Part shown: positions 47,974-57,050 of the stretch, one piece after another | Layout: every line of letters starts with the position of its first letter | Position numbering within the stretch: position 1 is the first letter of the stretch | Source of the DNA: Janibacter massiliensis | GTDB taxonomy: Bacteria > Actinomycetota > Actinomycetes > Actinomycetales > Dermatophilaceae | Assembly: GCF_900289115.1 (NCBI RefSeq) | Contig: NZ_LT985196.1 | Location: 1,532,825 to 1,596,824 of the forward strand | DNA length: 64,000 nucleotides | Direction of reading: 5' to 3' | Position numbers and translations under genes: made by a program | The notes under the pieces: generated by a model | Databases searched by the model: none | The model's input: the letters and a program-made list of their open reading frames with translations, nothing else | What the model was told of the DNA's origin: nothing

Positions 47974-48303
47974 ATGGGTGGTTCCGGACGTACGAAGGGC
48001 ATCGCGATCCTGCTGGCTCTGCTCCTCGTGCCCACCGTGGGAATCGGCGCCTGGGCCGCGGCGCGAGGCGGTGACGGTCCGCGCGTCGAGGACTCGGCCG
48101 TGCAGCTGCAGGAGCCGCGGACCGCGGACGACGTGGACGAGCGGGACGACACGGACGACGTGGACGAGCGGGACGACGACCAGGCCGACGCTGAGGACCA
48201 GGCCGACGCTGAGGACCGGGACGACGCCGATGCCGGGGACGACGCTGAGGACCGGGACGACGCTGATGACGGGGACGACGTCGATGACGGGGACGACGAC
48301 TGA
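47974..48303 (+). CDS. Exported acidic-repeat protein, unknown
   Basis: 109 residues with a signal peptide or anchor (KGIAILLALLLVPTVGIGAW, residues 8-27). A mature part of about 75 residues consists almost only of Asp, Glu, Ala and a few Arg, in repeats such as DDVDERDD and DADDGDD. Net charge would be strongly negative, as in cation-binding or surface-charge proteins; no fold is expected. ATG 47974 has CAGGAGATG upstream. It lies behind the 47871 regulated promoter and overlaps the truncated MMPL frame on the other strand. Confidence 0.72.
   Translation: MGGSGRTKGIAILLALLLVPTVGIGAWAAARGGDGPRVEDSAVQLQEPRTADDVDERDDTDDVDERDDDQADAEDQADAEDRDDADAGDDAEDRDDADDGDDVDDGDDD
48126..48302. repeat. Degenerate tandem repeats in the acidic gene
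   Basis: A 25-bp unit encoding DDVDERDD occurs at 48126-48150 and exactly again at 48153-48177 (period 27). Shorter GACGACGCTGA-type units continue to 48302. Expansion of the repeats would change protein length in multiples of three. Confidence 0.7.
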
Positions 48304-49692
48304 CGGAACCGATGGCGAGGCTTGAGGGCGCGGGCGGCCCGGCGCTCACCCGGCGCCCGCGCCTGGCCCGCGGGACGATCGTGGGCGAGCCCCACCCGCG
48401 TGCCCAGCAGGCCGGAGGCCAGCACCGCGAGCACGACCGCTCCTGCGGCGAGCACCGCGCCGGGACGCCGGACGACGCCGGCGGCGATGCGGCCCCACAC
48501 CCCGTCGGGGCGCTCGTCCCCGGCGCGGGGGACGAACGGCCAGAACGCGCGCCGCCCGGCCATCGCGAGGACCGCGGGGAGGACGAGCAGCACGGCGGCG
48601 AGGGCGACGAGCAGCCCGACCGCACCGGCCAGACCCAGCCCGCGGGTGCCGGGGACGGTCGCGAGGAGGAGGGTGACGAGCGCGAGGACGACCGTGAGGT
48701 TGCTGGCGACGATCGCGGGAGCCGTGCGGCGCCACGCCACCGCGAGCGCGGCGCGGTGATCGGTGTGCGTGCGCAGCTCGTCGCGGTAGCGGGAGATGAG
48801 CAGGAGGGCGTAGTTCGTCCCCGCGCCGAACACGAGGACGCTGACGATGCCCGCGTCGAACGACAGCCCGCTCGCCTGACCGACGGCCGCGGTGACCCGG
48901 ACGGCCACCTGGTCGGCGACCGCCACGACCGTGAGCGGGAGGATCCACAGGATCGGGGAGCGGTAGGTGAGCAGGAGCAGGAGGGCGACAACCCCGACCG
49001 TCACGAGGAGGAGTGTGACGTTCGCCCCGTCGAAGGACGACGCGAGATCGGCGCCGAAGGCCGGCCCGCCCGTGACCTGCACCGTCAGCCCGTCCGGCGC
49101 CGCCGCGGCGACGTCGGCGCGGATCGCCCTCACCGTCTCGGCGGTCTCGGAGCCGTCCCGGCCGAGCGTCACGTCCCGGGTGACGACGACCGCCCTGCCG
49201 TCCTCCGACCGCTGCGGCCGGTCACCGAGCGCGGTCATCGCAGCGACGTCGTCCGCCGTGAGCCGGCCCCCGTCGTCCCGCGTCCCGACGGGAAGGACCG
49301 GTGCACGCCCGGCGTCGGGGAAGTGCGTGAGCCGCTCGGCGACGACGGCGGACTCCGCGGAGCCGGGGAAGGCGTCACCGCGCGGCGGCACCTCGGCCGA
49401 GCGCATCGCGCCCGAGACGAGGATGGTCGCGAGGACGAAGAGGAGGACCGCGACCCGCGCCCCCCACCGGGAGGTGAGACGCGCCGCCAGGCCGGTGGAC
49501 GCGGTCTCGGGGGGCGGTGCGACGGACGACGCGGTGGTCGGGGCAGGGGTGCGGGTCATGCCCCCGAGTCCATCCGGAGCGACCCCCGGCGCACATCACG
49601 CGACGGATGGGACCGGGAATCAACCGAACGATGGACCCCGTCCTCCGCCGCGGGGCCACGCCGCGCGAGCGCGGTGCCACCGACGAACGCCC

Positions 49693-49698
49693 TAGGCT
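49693..49698 (+). promoter_or_regulatory. Leaderless -10 element of dinG
   Basis: TAGGCT is followed by 6 nt and the GTG of dinG. Same sequence and spacing as ftsK. The 145 bases between the MMPL start and dinG contain no other feature I recognise. Confidence 0.5.
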
Positions 49699-49704
49699 TG
49701 GCCG

Positions 49705-51888
49705 GTGCCCTCCCTCGACGACCTGCTCGCCGCCGCCGTCGGCGGGGTCGGGGGGACGACCCGCGCCGGGCAGGTCGAGATGGCCCACGCCGTGGAGCGC
49801 GCGATCGGCACGCAGACCCACCTGCTCGTCCAGGCCGGCACGGGCACGGGCAAGTCCCTCGCCTACCTCGTCCCGTCGATCGCCCACGCGGTCGCGACGA
49901 GCCGGCCGGTCGTCGTCGCCACCGCGACGATCGCCCTCCAGGCCCAGATCGTCGACCGGGACCTGCCGCGGATCGCCGACGCGCTCGCGGGCCTGCTCGG
50001 TCGGCGCCCGACCTTCGCGATCGTCAAGGGACGGCGCAACTACGTCTGCGTCAACAAGCTCGCCGGGGGCTTCCCCGACGACGAGGACGGTCTCTTCGCC
50101 GTCGGCGACGCGGACGAGCGCGCCGGCCGGATCGGCCAGGAGGTGGTCCGCCTGCGGGAGTGGGCGGAGGAGACGGAGTCGGGCGACCGGGACGAGCTCG
50201 TCCCCGGCGTGTCCGAGCGCGCCTGGCGGCAGGTGTCCGTCAGCGCCGCCGAGTGCCTCGGGCAGCGCTGCCCGATGGTCGCCGAGTGCTTCGTCGAGCG
50301 GTCCCGCGAGGCCGCCCGGGACGTCGACGTCATCGTCACCAACCACTCCTTCATGGCGATCGACGCCTTCGAGGGGCGCCACCTCCTGCCCGAGCACGAC
50401 GTCCTCGTCGTCGACGAGGCGCACGAGCTCGTCGACCGCGTGACGTCGACGGTGACCGACGAGCTCACCGGTGCGGCCGTGCGGACGGCGACGAAGAAGG
50501 TGCGGCGCCTCGTCGACTCCGTCGAGGGCCTCGAGGACGCGGGGGAGCGGCTCGAGGCCGCGCTCGACGACCTGCCCGAGGGACGGCTCGCCCGCGGGAT
50601 CCCCGATGCGCTCGGGCTGACCCTCTCCGGTGTCCTCGAGGCGAGCCGGGCGCTGCTCACCGAGCTCAAGGGCGAGAAGGACACCGACGGTGCCCGGCAG
50701 GCCGCACGGGCGGCGCTGTCGGACCTGCACGACATCACCGACCGCCTCCTGGGCGGCCGGGAGCTCGACGTCGCGTGGATCACCCGGGACCAGTACCGCG
50801 GGTCCGTCCTGCGGGTCGCGCCGATGAGCGTGGCGATGGCCGTGCGGGACCACGTGTTCGGCGACCGGACGGTCGTCCTCACCTCGGCGACGATCGAGCT
50901 CGGCGGCACCTTCGACGCCGTCGCGGGGACGATCGGGCTGCGTGGCGAGGGTGCCCCGGAGTGGACGGGCCTCGACGTCGGCAGCCCGTTCGACTACCCC
51001 ACCCAGGGGATCGCCTACGTCGCCCGGCACCTGCCGCCGCCGGGGCGGGACGGCACGCCGCCGGAGGTGCTCGACGAGATCGAGGCCCTCGTGCGCGCAG
51101 CGGGCGGGCGCACCCTCGGGCTGTTCTCGTCGATGCGGGCGGCCCGCGCGGCGGCGGAGGCGATGCGCGAGCGGTTCGGCGACGACATCCCGGTGCTCCT
51201 CCAGGGCGAGGACCAGGTGACGACGCTCGTGCGGCAGTTCGCCCGCGAGCCGCGCACGGTCCTGTTCGGGACGATGACCCTGTGGCAGGGCGTCGACGTG
51301 CCCGGCAGCGCCTGCCAGCTCGTCATCATCGACCGGATCCCCTTCCCGCGCCCGGACGATCCGCTCGCCTCGGCCCGGACCGAGGCGATCGGCCGGATGG
51401 GCGGCAACGGCTTCATGGCGGTCTCGGCCACGTACGCCGCGCTCCGGCTCGCCCAGGGCGCAGGTCGCCTCGTCCGGCGCTCGAGCGACAGGGGTGTCGT
51501 CGCCTTCCTCGACCCGCGGATGATCACGGCCCGCTACGCCGGCTTCCTCCAGAAGTCGGTCCCCCCGTTCTGGCCGACGACCGACCGTGCGCTCGTCCTG
51601 GGCGCTCTCGAGCGGCTGGACGCCACGGCGGACGAGGTCGTGGCCGTGGCCGAGCCCGGTCGGCGGGCCATCGGCGGCGCGCCCGACCTCCAGCGCGAGC
51701 ACCCGGCCCCGGCCGCCACGGAGATGCCGCCGGACGGCCACACGTGGACGGACGACGCCGACGAGGAGCTGCGGGACGGGGTCGACCTCGGGCTCGACCT
51801 CGACGAGCTGAGCGAGAGCCTCGAGCTGCCCGCGGCGGTCATCGAGGCCCGGCTGGTCGAGCTCGGCCTCACCCTCGCCACCTCCTGA
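49705..51888 (+). CDS. dinG: ATP-dependent DNA helicase DinG/Rad3-like
   Basis: XPD/DinG-type 5'-3' helicase with an iron-sulfur cluster, 727 residues. Walker A AGTGTGKS is at 44-51 and the DEAH box at 237-240. Four cysteines likely to hold the cluster lie between them (NYVC, then AECLGQRCPMVAEC). Motif VI is QGAGRLVR. In E. coli DinG removes R-loops and is damage-induced; no LexA box is visible here. GTG 49705 is supported by the leaderless -10. It ends 43 bases before holA. Confidence 0.9.
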   Translation: MPSLDDLLAAAVGGVGGTTRAGQVEMAHAVERAIGTQTHLLVQAGTGTGKSLAYLVPSIAHAVATSRPVVVATATIALQAQIVDRDLPRIADALAGLLGRRPTFAIVKGRRNYVCVNKLAGGFPDDEDGLFAVGDADERAGRIGQEVVRLREWAEETESGDRDELVPGVSERAWRQVSVSAAECLGQRCPMVAECFVERSREAARDVDVIVTNHSFMAIDAFEGRHLLPEHDVLVVDEAHELVDRVTSTVTDELTGAAVRTATKKVRRLVDSVEGLEDAGERLEAALDDLPEGRLARGIPDALGLTLSGVLEASRALLTELKGEKDTDGARQAARAALSDLHDITDRLLGGRELDVAWITRDQYRGSVLRVAPMSVAMAVRDHVFGDRTVVLTSATIELGGTFDAVAGTIGLRGEGAPEWTGLDVGSPFDYPTQGIAYVARHLPPPGRDGTPPEVLDEIEALVRAAGGRTLGLFSSMRAARAAAEAMRERFGDDIPVLLQGEDQVTTLVRQFAREPRTVLFGTMTLWQGVDVPGSACQLVIIDRIPFPRPDDPLASARTEAIGRMGGNGFMAVSATYAALRLAQGAGRLVRRSSDRGVVAFLDPRMITARYAGFLQKSVPPFWPTTDRALVLGALERLDATADEVVAVAEPGRRAIGGAPDLQREHPAPAATEMPPDGHTWTDDADEELRDGVDLGLDLDELSESLELPAAVIEARLVELGLTLATS

Positions 51889-51931
51889 GTCGGGCCCGGC
51901 GCCGTCGGTGGCCCGTGGCAGGGTGGCCCCC

Positions 51932-52924
51932 GTGGACGACGTCGTGGAGGTGCGCAGCGGAGTGCCGCCGCTCGTGCTCGTGTCCGGGCCCGAGCCGGTG
52001 CTCGCCGACCGCGCGCTCGAGCAGGTGACGCAGGACGTCCGCCTCGCAGACCCGCAGGTGGAGGTCGTCCACCTCCACGCCGCCGGGTACGAGGAGGGTG
52101 CGCTCACCCTCGAGGCGAGCCCCTCCCTCTTCGGCGAGGCGAAGCTCGTCATCGTCCACGACCTCGACGAGGCGCCCGACGCCCTCCAGACCGATCTCCT
52201 CGCGTACCTCGCGGACCCGCCCTCGGAGGTGACGCTCGTCGTCACCCACAAGTCCGGCAACCGGGGCAAGAAGGTCCTCGACGGGCTGAAGAAGGCTCGA
52301 GCCAGGGTCATCGAGGCGCCGGCGATGAAGTCCGACCGGGACAAGTCGGAGTTCGTCGCGAACGAGTTCCGCCGCGGCCGCCGGCGGATCACCCCGGACG
52401 CGGTCGCCGCGCTCGTCCAGGCGGTCGGCTCGGACACGCGCGAGCTCGCCTCCGCCTGCCAACAGCTCCTCGACGACACGACGGGGACCGTCGACGAGGA
52501 CGTCGTCCTGCGCTACCACGGCGGCAAGGTCGAGGCCACGGGCTTCCAGGTCGCCGACGCCGCCGTCACGGGCGACGCCCCCGAGGCGTTGCGGCTCCTG
52601 CGGCACGCGCTCGCCGTCGGGGTCGACCCGGTGCCGATCGTGGCCGTGCTCGCCCTCAAGCTCCGCCAGCTGGCCAAGGTGGGAGCGGCGGGCAGCGGCC
52701 GCTCGGCCGATCTCGCCCGTGACCTCGGCATGGCGCCGTGGCAGGTGGACCGGGCCCGACGGGACCTGCGCGGCTGGACCGGGGACGCGCTCGGCCGCTC
52801 GATCCAGGCCGTCGCCCAGGCCGACCACGACGTCAAGGGCAACGGCCGCGACCCCGTCTACGCCCTCGAGCGGGCCGTCCTGACGCTCGCCAAGGAGCAC
52901 GCCGGCACAGCGCCTGGCCGTTGA
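51932..52924 (+). CDS. holA: DNA polymerase III subunit delta
   Basis: Clamp-loader subunit that opens the beta clamp. 330 residues from GTG 51932; CAGGGT ends 7 nt earlier and may be a leaderless -10. An upstream GTG at 51908 is also in frame. The HolA fold shows [16 protein letters not shown] near residue 14, [17 protein letters not shown] [14 protein letters not shown], and the C-terminal KLRQLAKVG and [14 protein letters not shown] segments. It is followed by rpsT, a conserved pairing in bacteria. Confidence 0.92.
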   Translation: MDDVVEVRSGVPPLVLVSGPEPVLADRALEQVTQDVRLADPQVEVVHLHAAGYEEGALTLEASPSLFGEAKLVIVHDLDEAPDALQTDLLAYLADPPSEVTLVVTHKSGNRGKKVLDGLKKARARVIEAPAMKSDRDKSEFVANEFRRGRRRITPDAVAALVQAVGSDTRELASACQQLLDDTTGTVDEDVVLRYHGGKVEATGFQVADAAVTGDAPEALRLLRHALAVGVDPVPIVAVLALKLRQLAKVGAAGSGRSADLARDLGMAPWQVDRARRDLRGWTGDALGRSIQAVAQADHDVKGNGRDPVYALERAVLTLAKEHAGTAPGR

Positions 52925-52926
52925 CT

Positions 52927-52955
52927 TTGGCCCAAGGCCGCCGCCCGGGTAGTCT
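52927..52955 (+). promoter_or_regulatory. rpsT promoter
   Basis: -35-like TTGGCC (52927-52932), a 17-bp spacer and -10 TAGTCT (52950-52955). Transcription would begin near 52962, giving a leader of about 130 nt before rpsT. Confidence 0.5.
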
Positions 52956-53002
52956 GGTGCGTCGCGTGCGCGCCAGGTCGTGCGCGCACGAGAGCACGAC
53001 CC

Positions 53003-53048
53003 GGACCACCTCTCCCACGGCATCCCCACGCCGGTCCCGAGGTGGTCT
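53003..53048 (+). promoter_or_regulatory. Structured leader of rpsT
   Basis: GGACCACCT (53003-53011) pairs with AGGTGGTCT (53040-53048) to give a 9-bp stem with one G-U. The 28-nt interior contains a second small stem (CGGC/GCCG). A hairpin of this kind in front of a ribosomal protein gene suggests autoregulation by S20; no known family was matched. Confidence 0.45.
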
Positions 53049-53091
53049 GCCGCCCTCTAACGGCACCGATCGACCGACAGAAAGCAACCCA

Positions 53092-53352
53092 GTGGCGAAC
53101 ATCAAGTCCCAGATCAAGCGGATCAAGACGAACGCGGTCCGCACCGAGCGCAACCGCGCGACCAAGTCGGAGCTCCGCACGTGGATCCGCAAGGTCCGCA
53201 CCGCCGTCGAGGCGGGCGACGCCGACGCGGCCAAGGACGCGCTCAGGACCGCGACCAAGAAGCTCGACAAGGCCGTGAGCAAGGGCGTCATCCACGCCAA
53301 CCAGGCCGCGAACAAGAAGTCCGCGCTCGCGAAGAAGGTCGCGTCGCTCTGA
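53092..53352 (+). CDS. rpsT: 30S ribosomal protein S20
   Basis: Primary 16S rRNA-binding protein of the small subunit, 86 residues, helical and very basic. The start [14 protein letters not shown] and the end [14 protein letters not shown] are characteristic. GTG 53092 has the weak site AAAGCAACC upstream. The long structured leader and a very strong terminator suggest a single-gene transcript. Confidence 0.97.
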   Translation: MANIKSQIKRIKTNAVRTERNRATKSELRTWIRKVRTAVEAGDADAAKDALRTATKKLDKAVSKGVIHANQAANKKSALAKKVASL

Positions 53353-53362
53353 CGGGCGTGAC

Positions 53363-53406
53363 GACGACGAAGGCCCTCACCGGTTCCGGTGGGGGCCTTC
53401 GTCGTC
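53363..53406. terminator. Very strong two-way terminator after rpsT
   Basis: A 19-bp stem with one T-G wobble, arms 53363-53381 and 53388-53406 with a GGTTCC loop. It separates rpsT from the converging PemK-like gene. Confidence 0.85.
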
Positions 53407-53432
53407 GATGGGCGCCCCCGGGGGTGCCTGCG

Positions 53433-53975
53433 TCAGCCTCGGTGCTCGCGCAGCGCCTCGGCGACCTCGTCGAACCGGTCCCGGTCGAGCACGGCGCCCT
53501 CACGGCGGATCCCCGCGGGGTCGACGCGCACCACCCGGTGGATCGCCGCCTCGCTCGGCCGTCGGCGGGCGTCCCACGCCCCGGGCCCGACGTCCACCCA
53601 CTCCCGACCCGCGCGCCGCTCCTGCTCCGCGTCCCGGTCGTGGTCCTTGCTCGTCAGCGGGACGCCGAGCAGCCACGGTCCGTCCCTGCCCACGAGGAGG
53701 ACCGGACGGTCCTTCCCGCGGGAGTGGTCCTCCTCGTAGGGCACCCACGTCCACACGACCTCGCCCGGGTCCGGCCGTCCGTCGGGCGTCGGCGCCCAGT
53801 GCGCGTCGACGGGGCCGTCGTGGTCCCCGGGGTACGACGAACCGGGTGGTGGGCCGGTGACACGGCCTGCGCGCCGCGGCCGCGGCGCGGGAGCCTGCAC
53901 GGGGCCTGCGACCCCCGGCGGCACGAGGCTGCGGCGTGCTCCGACGAGGAGCGCCCTGGCGAGACGGGTGAGCAC
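53433..53975 (-). CDS. PemK/MazF-like family protein
   Basis: 180 residues. The C-terminal 110 match the PemK/MazF fold (GEVVWTWVPYEEDHSRGKDRPVLLVGRD and GVPLTSKDHD regions). No antitoxin gene is next to it, so this is probably the solitary actinobacterial relative near rpsT rather than an active toxin-antitoxin pair. The first 60 residues are Arg/Pro-rich and look disordered. GTG 53975 is supported by a leaderless -10. Ribonuclease activity cannot be judged from the sequence. Confidence 0.78.
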   Translation of the reverse strand: MLTRLARALLVGARRSLVPPGVAGPVQAPAPRPRRAGRVTGPPPGSSYPGDHDGPVDAHWAPTPDGRPDPGEVVWTWVPYEEDHSRGKDRPVLLVGRDGPWLLGVPLTSKDHDRDAEQERRAGREWVDVGPGAWDARRRPSEAAIHRVVRVDPAGIRREGAVLDRDRFDEVAEALREHRG

Positions 53976-53981
53976 GGCCCG

Positions 53982-53987
53982 AGGCTA
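53982..53987 (-). promoter_or_regulatory. Leaderless -10 element of the PemK-like gene
   Basis: On the minus strand TAGCCT is followed by 6 nt (CGGGCC) and the GTG start, the spacing seen at ftsK and dinG. Confidence 0.5.
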
Positions 53988-54030
53988 GCGGCCGGGCAGG
54001 GTGAGCGGGCTCACGCCCGGCGTGCACGCC

Positions 54031-54063
54031 GTTCACCGAGCCGCAACCGGTGGGTCATCGGGA
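54031..54063 (+). promoter_or_regulatory. Candidate PHO box upstream of the phosphatase operon
   Basis: Three consecutive 11-nt units: GTTCACCGAGC (54031-54041), CGCAACCGGTG (degenerate) and GGTCATCGGGA (54053-54063). The first and third fit the actinobacterial PhoP repeat G(G/T)TCAYYYR(G/C)G at most positions. It ends 20 bases before the phoD start. Confidence 0.6.
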
Positions 54064-54082
54064 TGAGATTAAGTACGGCCCC

Positions 54083-55726
54083 ATGATCGAACGCCGCACA
54101 TTCCTCGCCGGGTCCGCCGCAACGGCCGGCGTCGCCGCCCTCGCGACGTCCGTGGCCGCCCCCGCCGAGGCCGCCTCCCCCTTCCGGCACGGTGTCGCCT
54201 CCGGCGACCCGCTGCCCACCCGCGTCGTCCTCTGGACGCGCGTCACCCCCACCGAGGCGTCGACCCCGGGCTCCGGCCGCGGTCCCCGCGTCCTCGTGAC
54301 CTGGCAGGTCTCGACGAGCTCCACCTTCCGGACGATCGCGGCCTCCGGCTCGATGTGGACCGGCCCCGAGCGCGACCACACGGTCAAGGTCGACGCCGGC
54401 GGTCTCAAGCCCGGCGTCCGCTACTGGTACCGGTTCCGCCTCAACGGGGTCACCTCCCCGGTCGGGCGCACGAAGACCGCCCCGGCGAAGACCGCCCACG
54501 TCGACCGCCTCCGGTTCGCGCTCGTCTCCTGCTCGAACTGGGAGGCCGGGTACTTCTCGGCCTACCGTCACCTCGCGGCTCGCGGGGACCTCGACGCGGT
54601 CCTCCACATGGGTGACTACATATACGAGTACGGAACCGGCGCCTACGCCGCCGGCGAGAACGGCGTCATCCGGGCCACGGTCCCGACGCACGAGATCATC
54701 ACCCTCGCCGACTACCGGAAGCGCCACGCGCAGTACAAGACCGACGCCGACCTCAAGCGCCTGCACGCCCTCGTCCCGTGGATCACGACGTGGGACGACC
54801 ACGAGTCGGCGAACAACTCGTGGTCCGGCGGCGCCGAGAACCACACCCCGGAGAAGGAGGGGTCGTGGGCAGCGCGCAAGGCGGCCGCCCAGACGGCCTA
54901 CGACGAGTGGATGCCGGTCCGCCTCCAGGGCACGGCCGTCGTCGGTGACGGCGCCCGGATCTACCGCTCGTTCCAGTTCGGTCAGCTCGCCGACCTCTCG
55001 ATGCTCGACCTGCGCAGCTACCGCACGGAGCAGCCGCTGCCGATCGAGTGGCAGAAGATCACCGACCCGAACCGCACGATCATGGGCAAGAGCCAGCTGT
55101 CCTGGCTCAAGGGCAAGCTGTCGGAGACGGACGCGACGTGGAAGCTCGTCGGCAACTCCGTCATGGTCACGCCGCTCGTCCTGGGTCGCCTCGACACGCA
55201 GATGCAGGAGTCGATCTCGCAGCTGACCGGCCAGACCCCGATGGACGGTCAGCCGTTCAACACCGACGCGTGGGACGGCTACCAGGCCGACCGGCGCGAC
55301 CTCATCGACCACCTCGGCGACGAGGGCATCCAGAACACGATCTTCCTCACCGGCGATATCCACACCGGCTGGGCGTGCGAGCTCCCGTACAACACGGGCC
55401 GCTACCCGGCGACCGACAAGGTCGGCGTCGAGCTCGTCTGCGCGAGCGTGACGAGCGACAACGTCGACGACGCGCTCAAGGTCGCTCCGCGCACCCTGTC
55501 CCTGGCGGCCGAGGGCGTCCTCAAGGCCACCAACCCGTACGTGAAGTACGTCGACCTCGACAGCCACGGGTACTCGGTCCTCACCCTCACGCCGGGCAAG
55601 GCGCACATGGACTGGTACGTCCTGTCCGACCGGACGAAGAAGGACGCCACCTCGCGCTGGTCGCGCGGCTACGTCGTCAAGGCCGGCACCAACACCCTCC
55701 AGCGGGTCTGGGGGCCGTCGGCATGA
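54083..55726 (+). CDS. phoD: Alkaline phosphatase D (PhoD), Tat-exported
   Basis: Secreted phosphodiesterase/phosphatase of 547 residues that releases phosphate outside the cell. The Tat signal has ERRTFLAGSAATAG (about residues 3-16) and ends APAEAA. Metal-site motifs of the PhoD family are seen: SCSNWEAGYF, HMGDYIYEYG, WDDHESANN and FLTGDIHTGW. ATG 54083 is chosen, as an upstream GTG at 54050 lies inside the PHO box. Its stop overlaps the next phosphatase gene by ATGA. Phosphate-starvation control is likely. Confidence 0.92.
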   Translation: MIERRTFLAGSAATAGVAALATSVAAPAEAASPFRHGVASGDPLPTRVVLWTRVTPTEASTPGSGRGPRVLVTWQVSTSSTFRTIAASGSMWTGPERDHTVKVDAGGLKPGVRYWYRFRLNGVTSPVGRTKTAPAKTAHVDRLRFALVSCSNWEAGYFSAYRHLAARGDLDAVLHMGDYIYEYGTGAYAAGENGVIRATVPTHEIITLADYRKRHAQYKTDADLKRLHALVPWITTWDDHESANNSWSGGAENHTPEKEGSWAARKAAAQTAYDEWMPVRLQGTAVVGDGARIYRSFQFGQLADLSMLDLRSYRTEQPLPIEWQKITDPNRTIMGKSQLSWLKGKLSETDATWKLVGNSVMVTPLVLGRLDTQMQESISQLTGQTPMDGQPFNTDAWDGYQADRRDLIDHLGDEGIQNTIFLTGDIHTGWACELPYNTGRYPATDKVGVELVCASVTSDNVDDALKVAPRTLSLAAEGVLKATNPYVKYVDLDSHGYSVLTLTPGKAHMDWYVLSDRTKKDATSRWSRGYVVKAGTNTLQRVWGPSA

Positions 55727-57015
55727 GCGACTGCGGACACAGCACCACCGGTCTGACGCAGGAGGCCCGCGGGCTCGACCGCCGGCAGCTCCTCCGGCTC
55801 GCGGGCGCCGGCGGTACCGGCGTCCTCGTCTCGTCCGCGCTGGGGGAGACCCCGGCGGCGGCCGCGACCGCCGGGCAGCAGCGGGTCTACGTCGTCGTCA
55901 CGGACGGTCTGCGGACCGACGAGATCACCCGGGAGCTGACCCCGACGCTGCACTCGCTGCGCTCGGGCGGCACGTGGTACCCGACGGCTCGCTCGATGCC
56001 CGTCATGGAGACCATCCCGAACCACGTGATGATGATGACCGGGGTCCGACCCGACCGGGGCGGCGTGCCGGCGAACAAGATCTACGACCGCGCCCTCGGC
56101 AAGACCCGCACCTGCGGGCAGCCGACGGACATCAAGGTCAAGACGGTCATCCAGCGACTGCGGGCCCGCGGCCTGCGGACGGCCACGGTCCTGTCGAAGG
56201 AGTACCTGTACACGGTCTTCGGCACGCAGGCGAGCTACCGCTGGGAGCCGGAGCCGCTGAACCTCCTCACCCAGCACGCCCCGGACGCCGCGACGATGGA
56301 GGCGCTCCATGCCGTCGTCGACCGGCTCGACCCGCACCTGACGTTCGTCAACCTCGGTGACATCGACCGCGTCGGGCACGTCGACATCGGTGGGGTGAGC
56401 AAGCTCCCGCTCATGCGGCGCGCGGCTCTGGCCAACACGGACAAGCTGCTCGGGAAGTTCGTCGCCCACCTCAAGGCGACCGGGCGCTGGGCGACCTCGA
56501 CGATCATCGTCCTGGCCGACCACTCGATGGACTGGTCGGTCGCGACCAACGTCGTCTCCCTCGGCGCGCCGATCTGGTTCGACAAGACCCTGCGCGACAA
56601 GGTCGAGATCGCTCAGAACGGTGGCGCGGACCTGCTGTACTGGACCGGTCCCGCCGCCGAGAAGGCCGCTGGCCTCAAGCGGCTGCGCGAGGTCGTCCTC
56701 AAGCAGGCCGGCGTCCTGTCGGTGCACACGCCCGCCGAGCTGCGGCTGGGTTCCAAGGCCGGCGACCTCGTCGTCTACTGCAAGGCTGGCTGGCGGTTCG
56801 CGGACCCGACGGTCTTCCACAACCCGATTCCGGGCAACCACGGCCACCCGGTCACCGCGCCGATCCCGTTCTTCATCGCGGGTGGCTCGTCGAAGGTGGC
56901 CAAGCGGACGGTCCGCACCGGGTGGGCCCGCACGATCGACGTCGCCCCGACCATCGGCGCGATCTTCGGCCTCCCGGCGATCACCGGCGGGTACGACGGG
57001 GTCAACCGTCTCTGA
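55723..57015 (+). CDS. Exported alkaline-phosphatase-superfamily hydrolase (NPP-like)
   Basis: 430 residues. The signal has DRRQLLRLAGAGG (about residues 19-31, RRQ form of the Tat motif) and ends TPAAAA. The catalytic fold is of the nucleotide pyrophosphatase/phosphodiesterase type: VVVTDGLR (metal Asp), then METIPNHVMMMTGVRPD with the Thr/Ser nucleophile region, GDIDRVGHVD, ADHSMD and GNHGHP. It would hydrolyse nucleotides or phosphodiesters outside the cell. ATG 55723 overlaps the phoD stop, so both are one coupled unit under the PHO box. Confidence 0.85.
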   Translation: MSDCGHSTTGLTQEARGLDRRQLLRLAGAGGTGVLVSSALGETPAAAATAGQQRVYVVVTDGLRTDEITRELTPTLHSLRSGGTWYPTARSMPVMETIPNHVMMMTGVRPDRGGVPANKIYDRALGKTRTCGQPTDIKVKTVIQRLRARGLRTATVLSKEYLYTVFGTQASYRWEPEPLNLLTQHAPDAATMEALHAVVDRLDPHLTFVNLGDIDRVGHVDIGGVSKLPLMRRAALANTDKLLGKFVAHLKATGRWATSTIIVLADHSMDWSVATNVVSLGAPIWFDKTLRDKVEIAQNGGADLLYWTGPAAEKAAGLKRLREVVLKQAGVLSVHTPAELRLGSKAGDLVVYCKAGWRFADPTVFHNPIPGNHGHPVTAPIPFFIAGGSSKVAKRTVRTGWARTIDVAPTIGAIFGLPAITGGYDGVNRL

Positions 57016-57050
57016 GGCAGGCGAGCACCTGCACGGGACGTGAGCCGGCG

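Larger units (their letters stand above)
47886..49559 (-). pseudogene. Truncated MMPL-family transporter
   Basis: The first 392 residues match the N-terminal half of an MMPL/RND-type lipid exporter: helix 1 (35-52), a porter domain (about 60-180), five helices to about 335, and helix 7 (about 368-386, ending LLGTRVGLA). The second porter domain and its helices, expected for another 300 residues, are missing. After about base 48383 the frame runs into a Ser/Arg-rich stretch that is only the antisense of the acidic-repeat gene. It has an intact frame to a TGA at 47886, but is unlikely to make a functional pump. Start at 49559 (ATG). Confidence 0.65.

Noticed and set aside
52921..52926. TTGACT as the -35 of rpsT
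   Set aside because: Its spacing to TAGTCT is 23 bp, too long; TTGGCC six bases later gives 17 bp.
53433..53975. Active toxin-antitoxin pair
   Set aside because: Only the PemK-like partner is present; no small antitoxin gene precedes or follows it.
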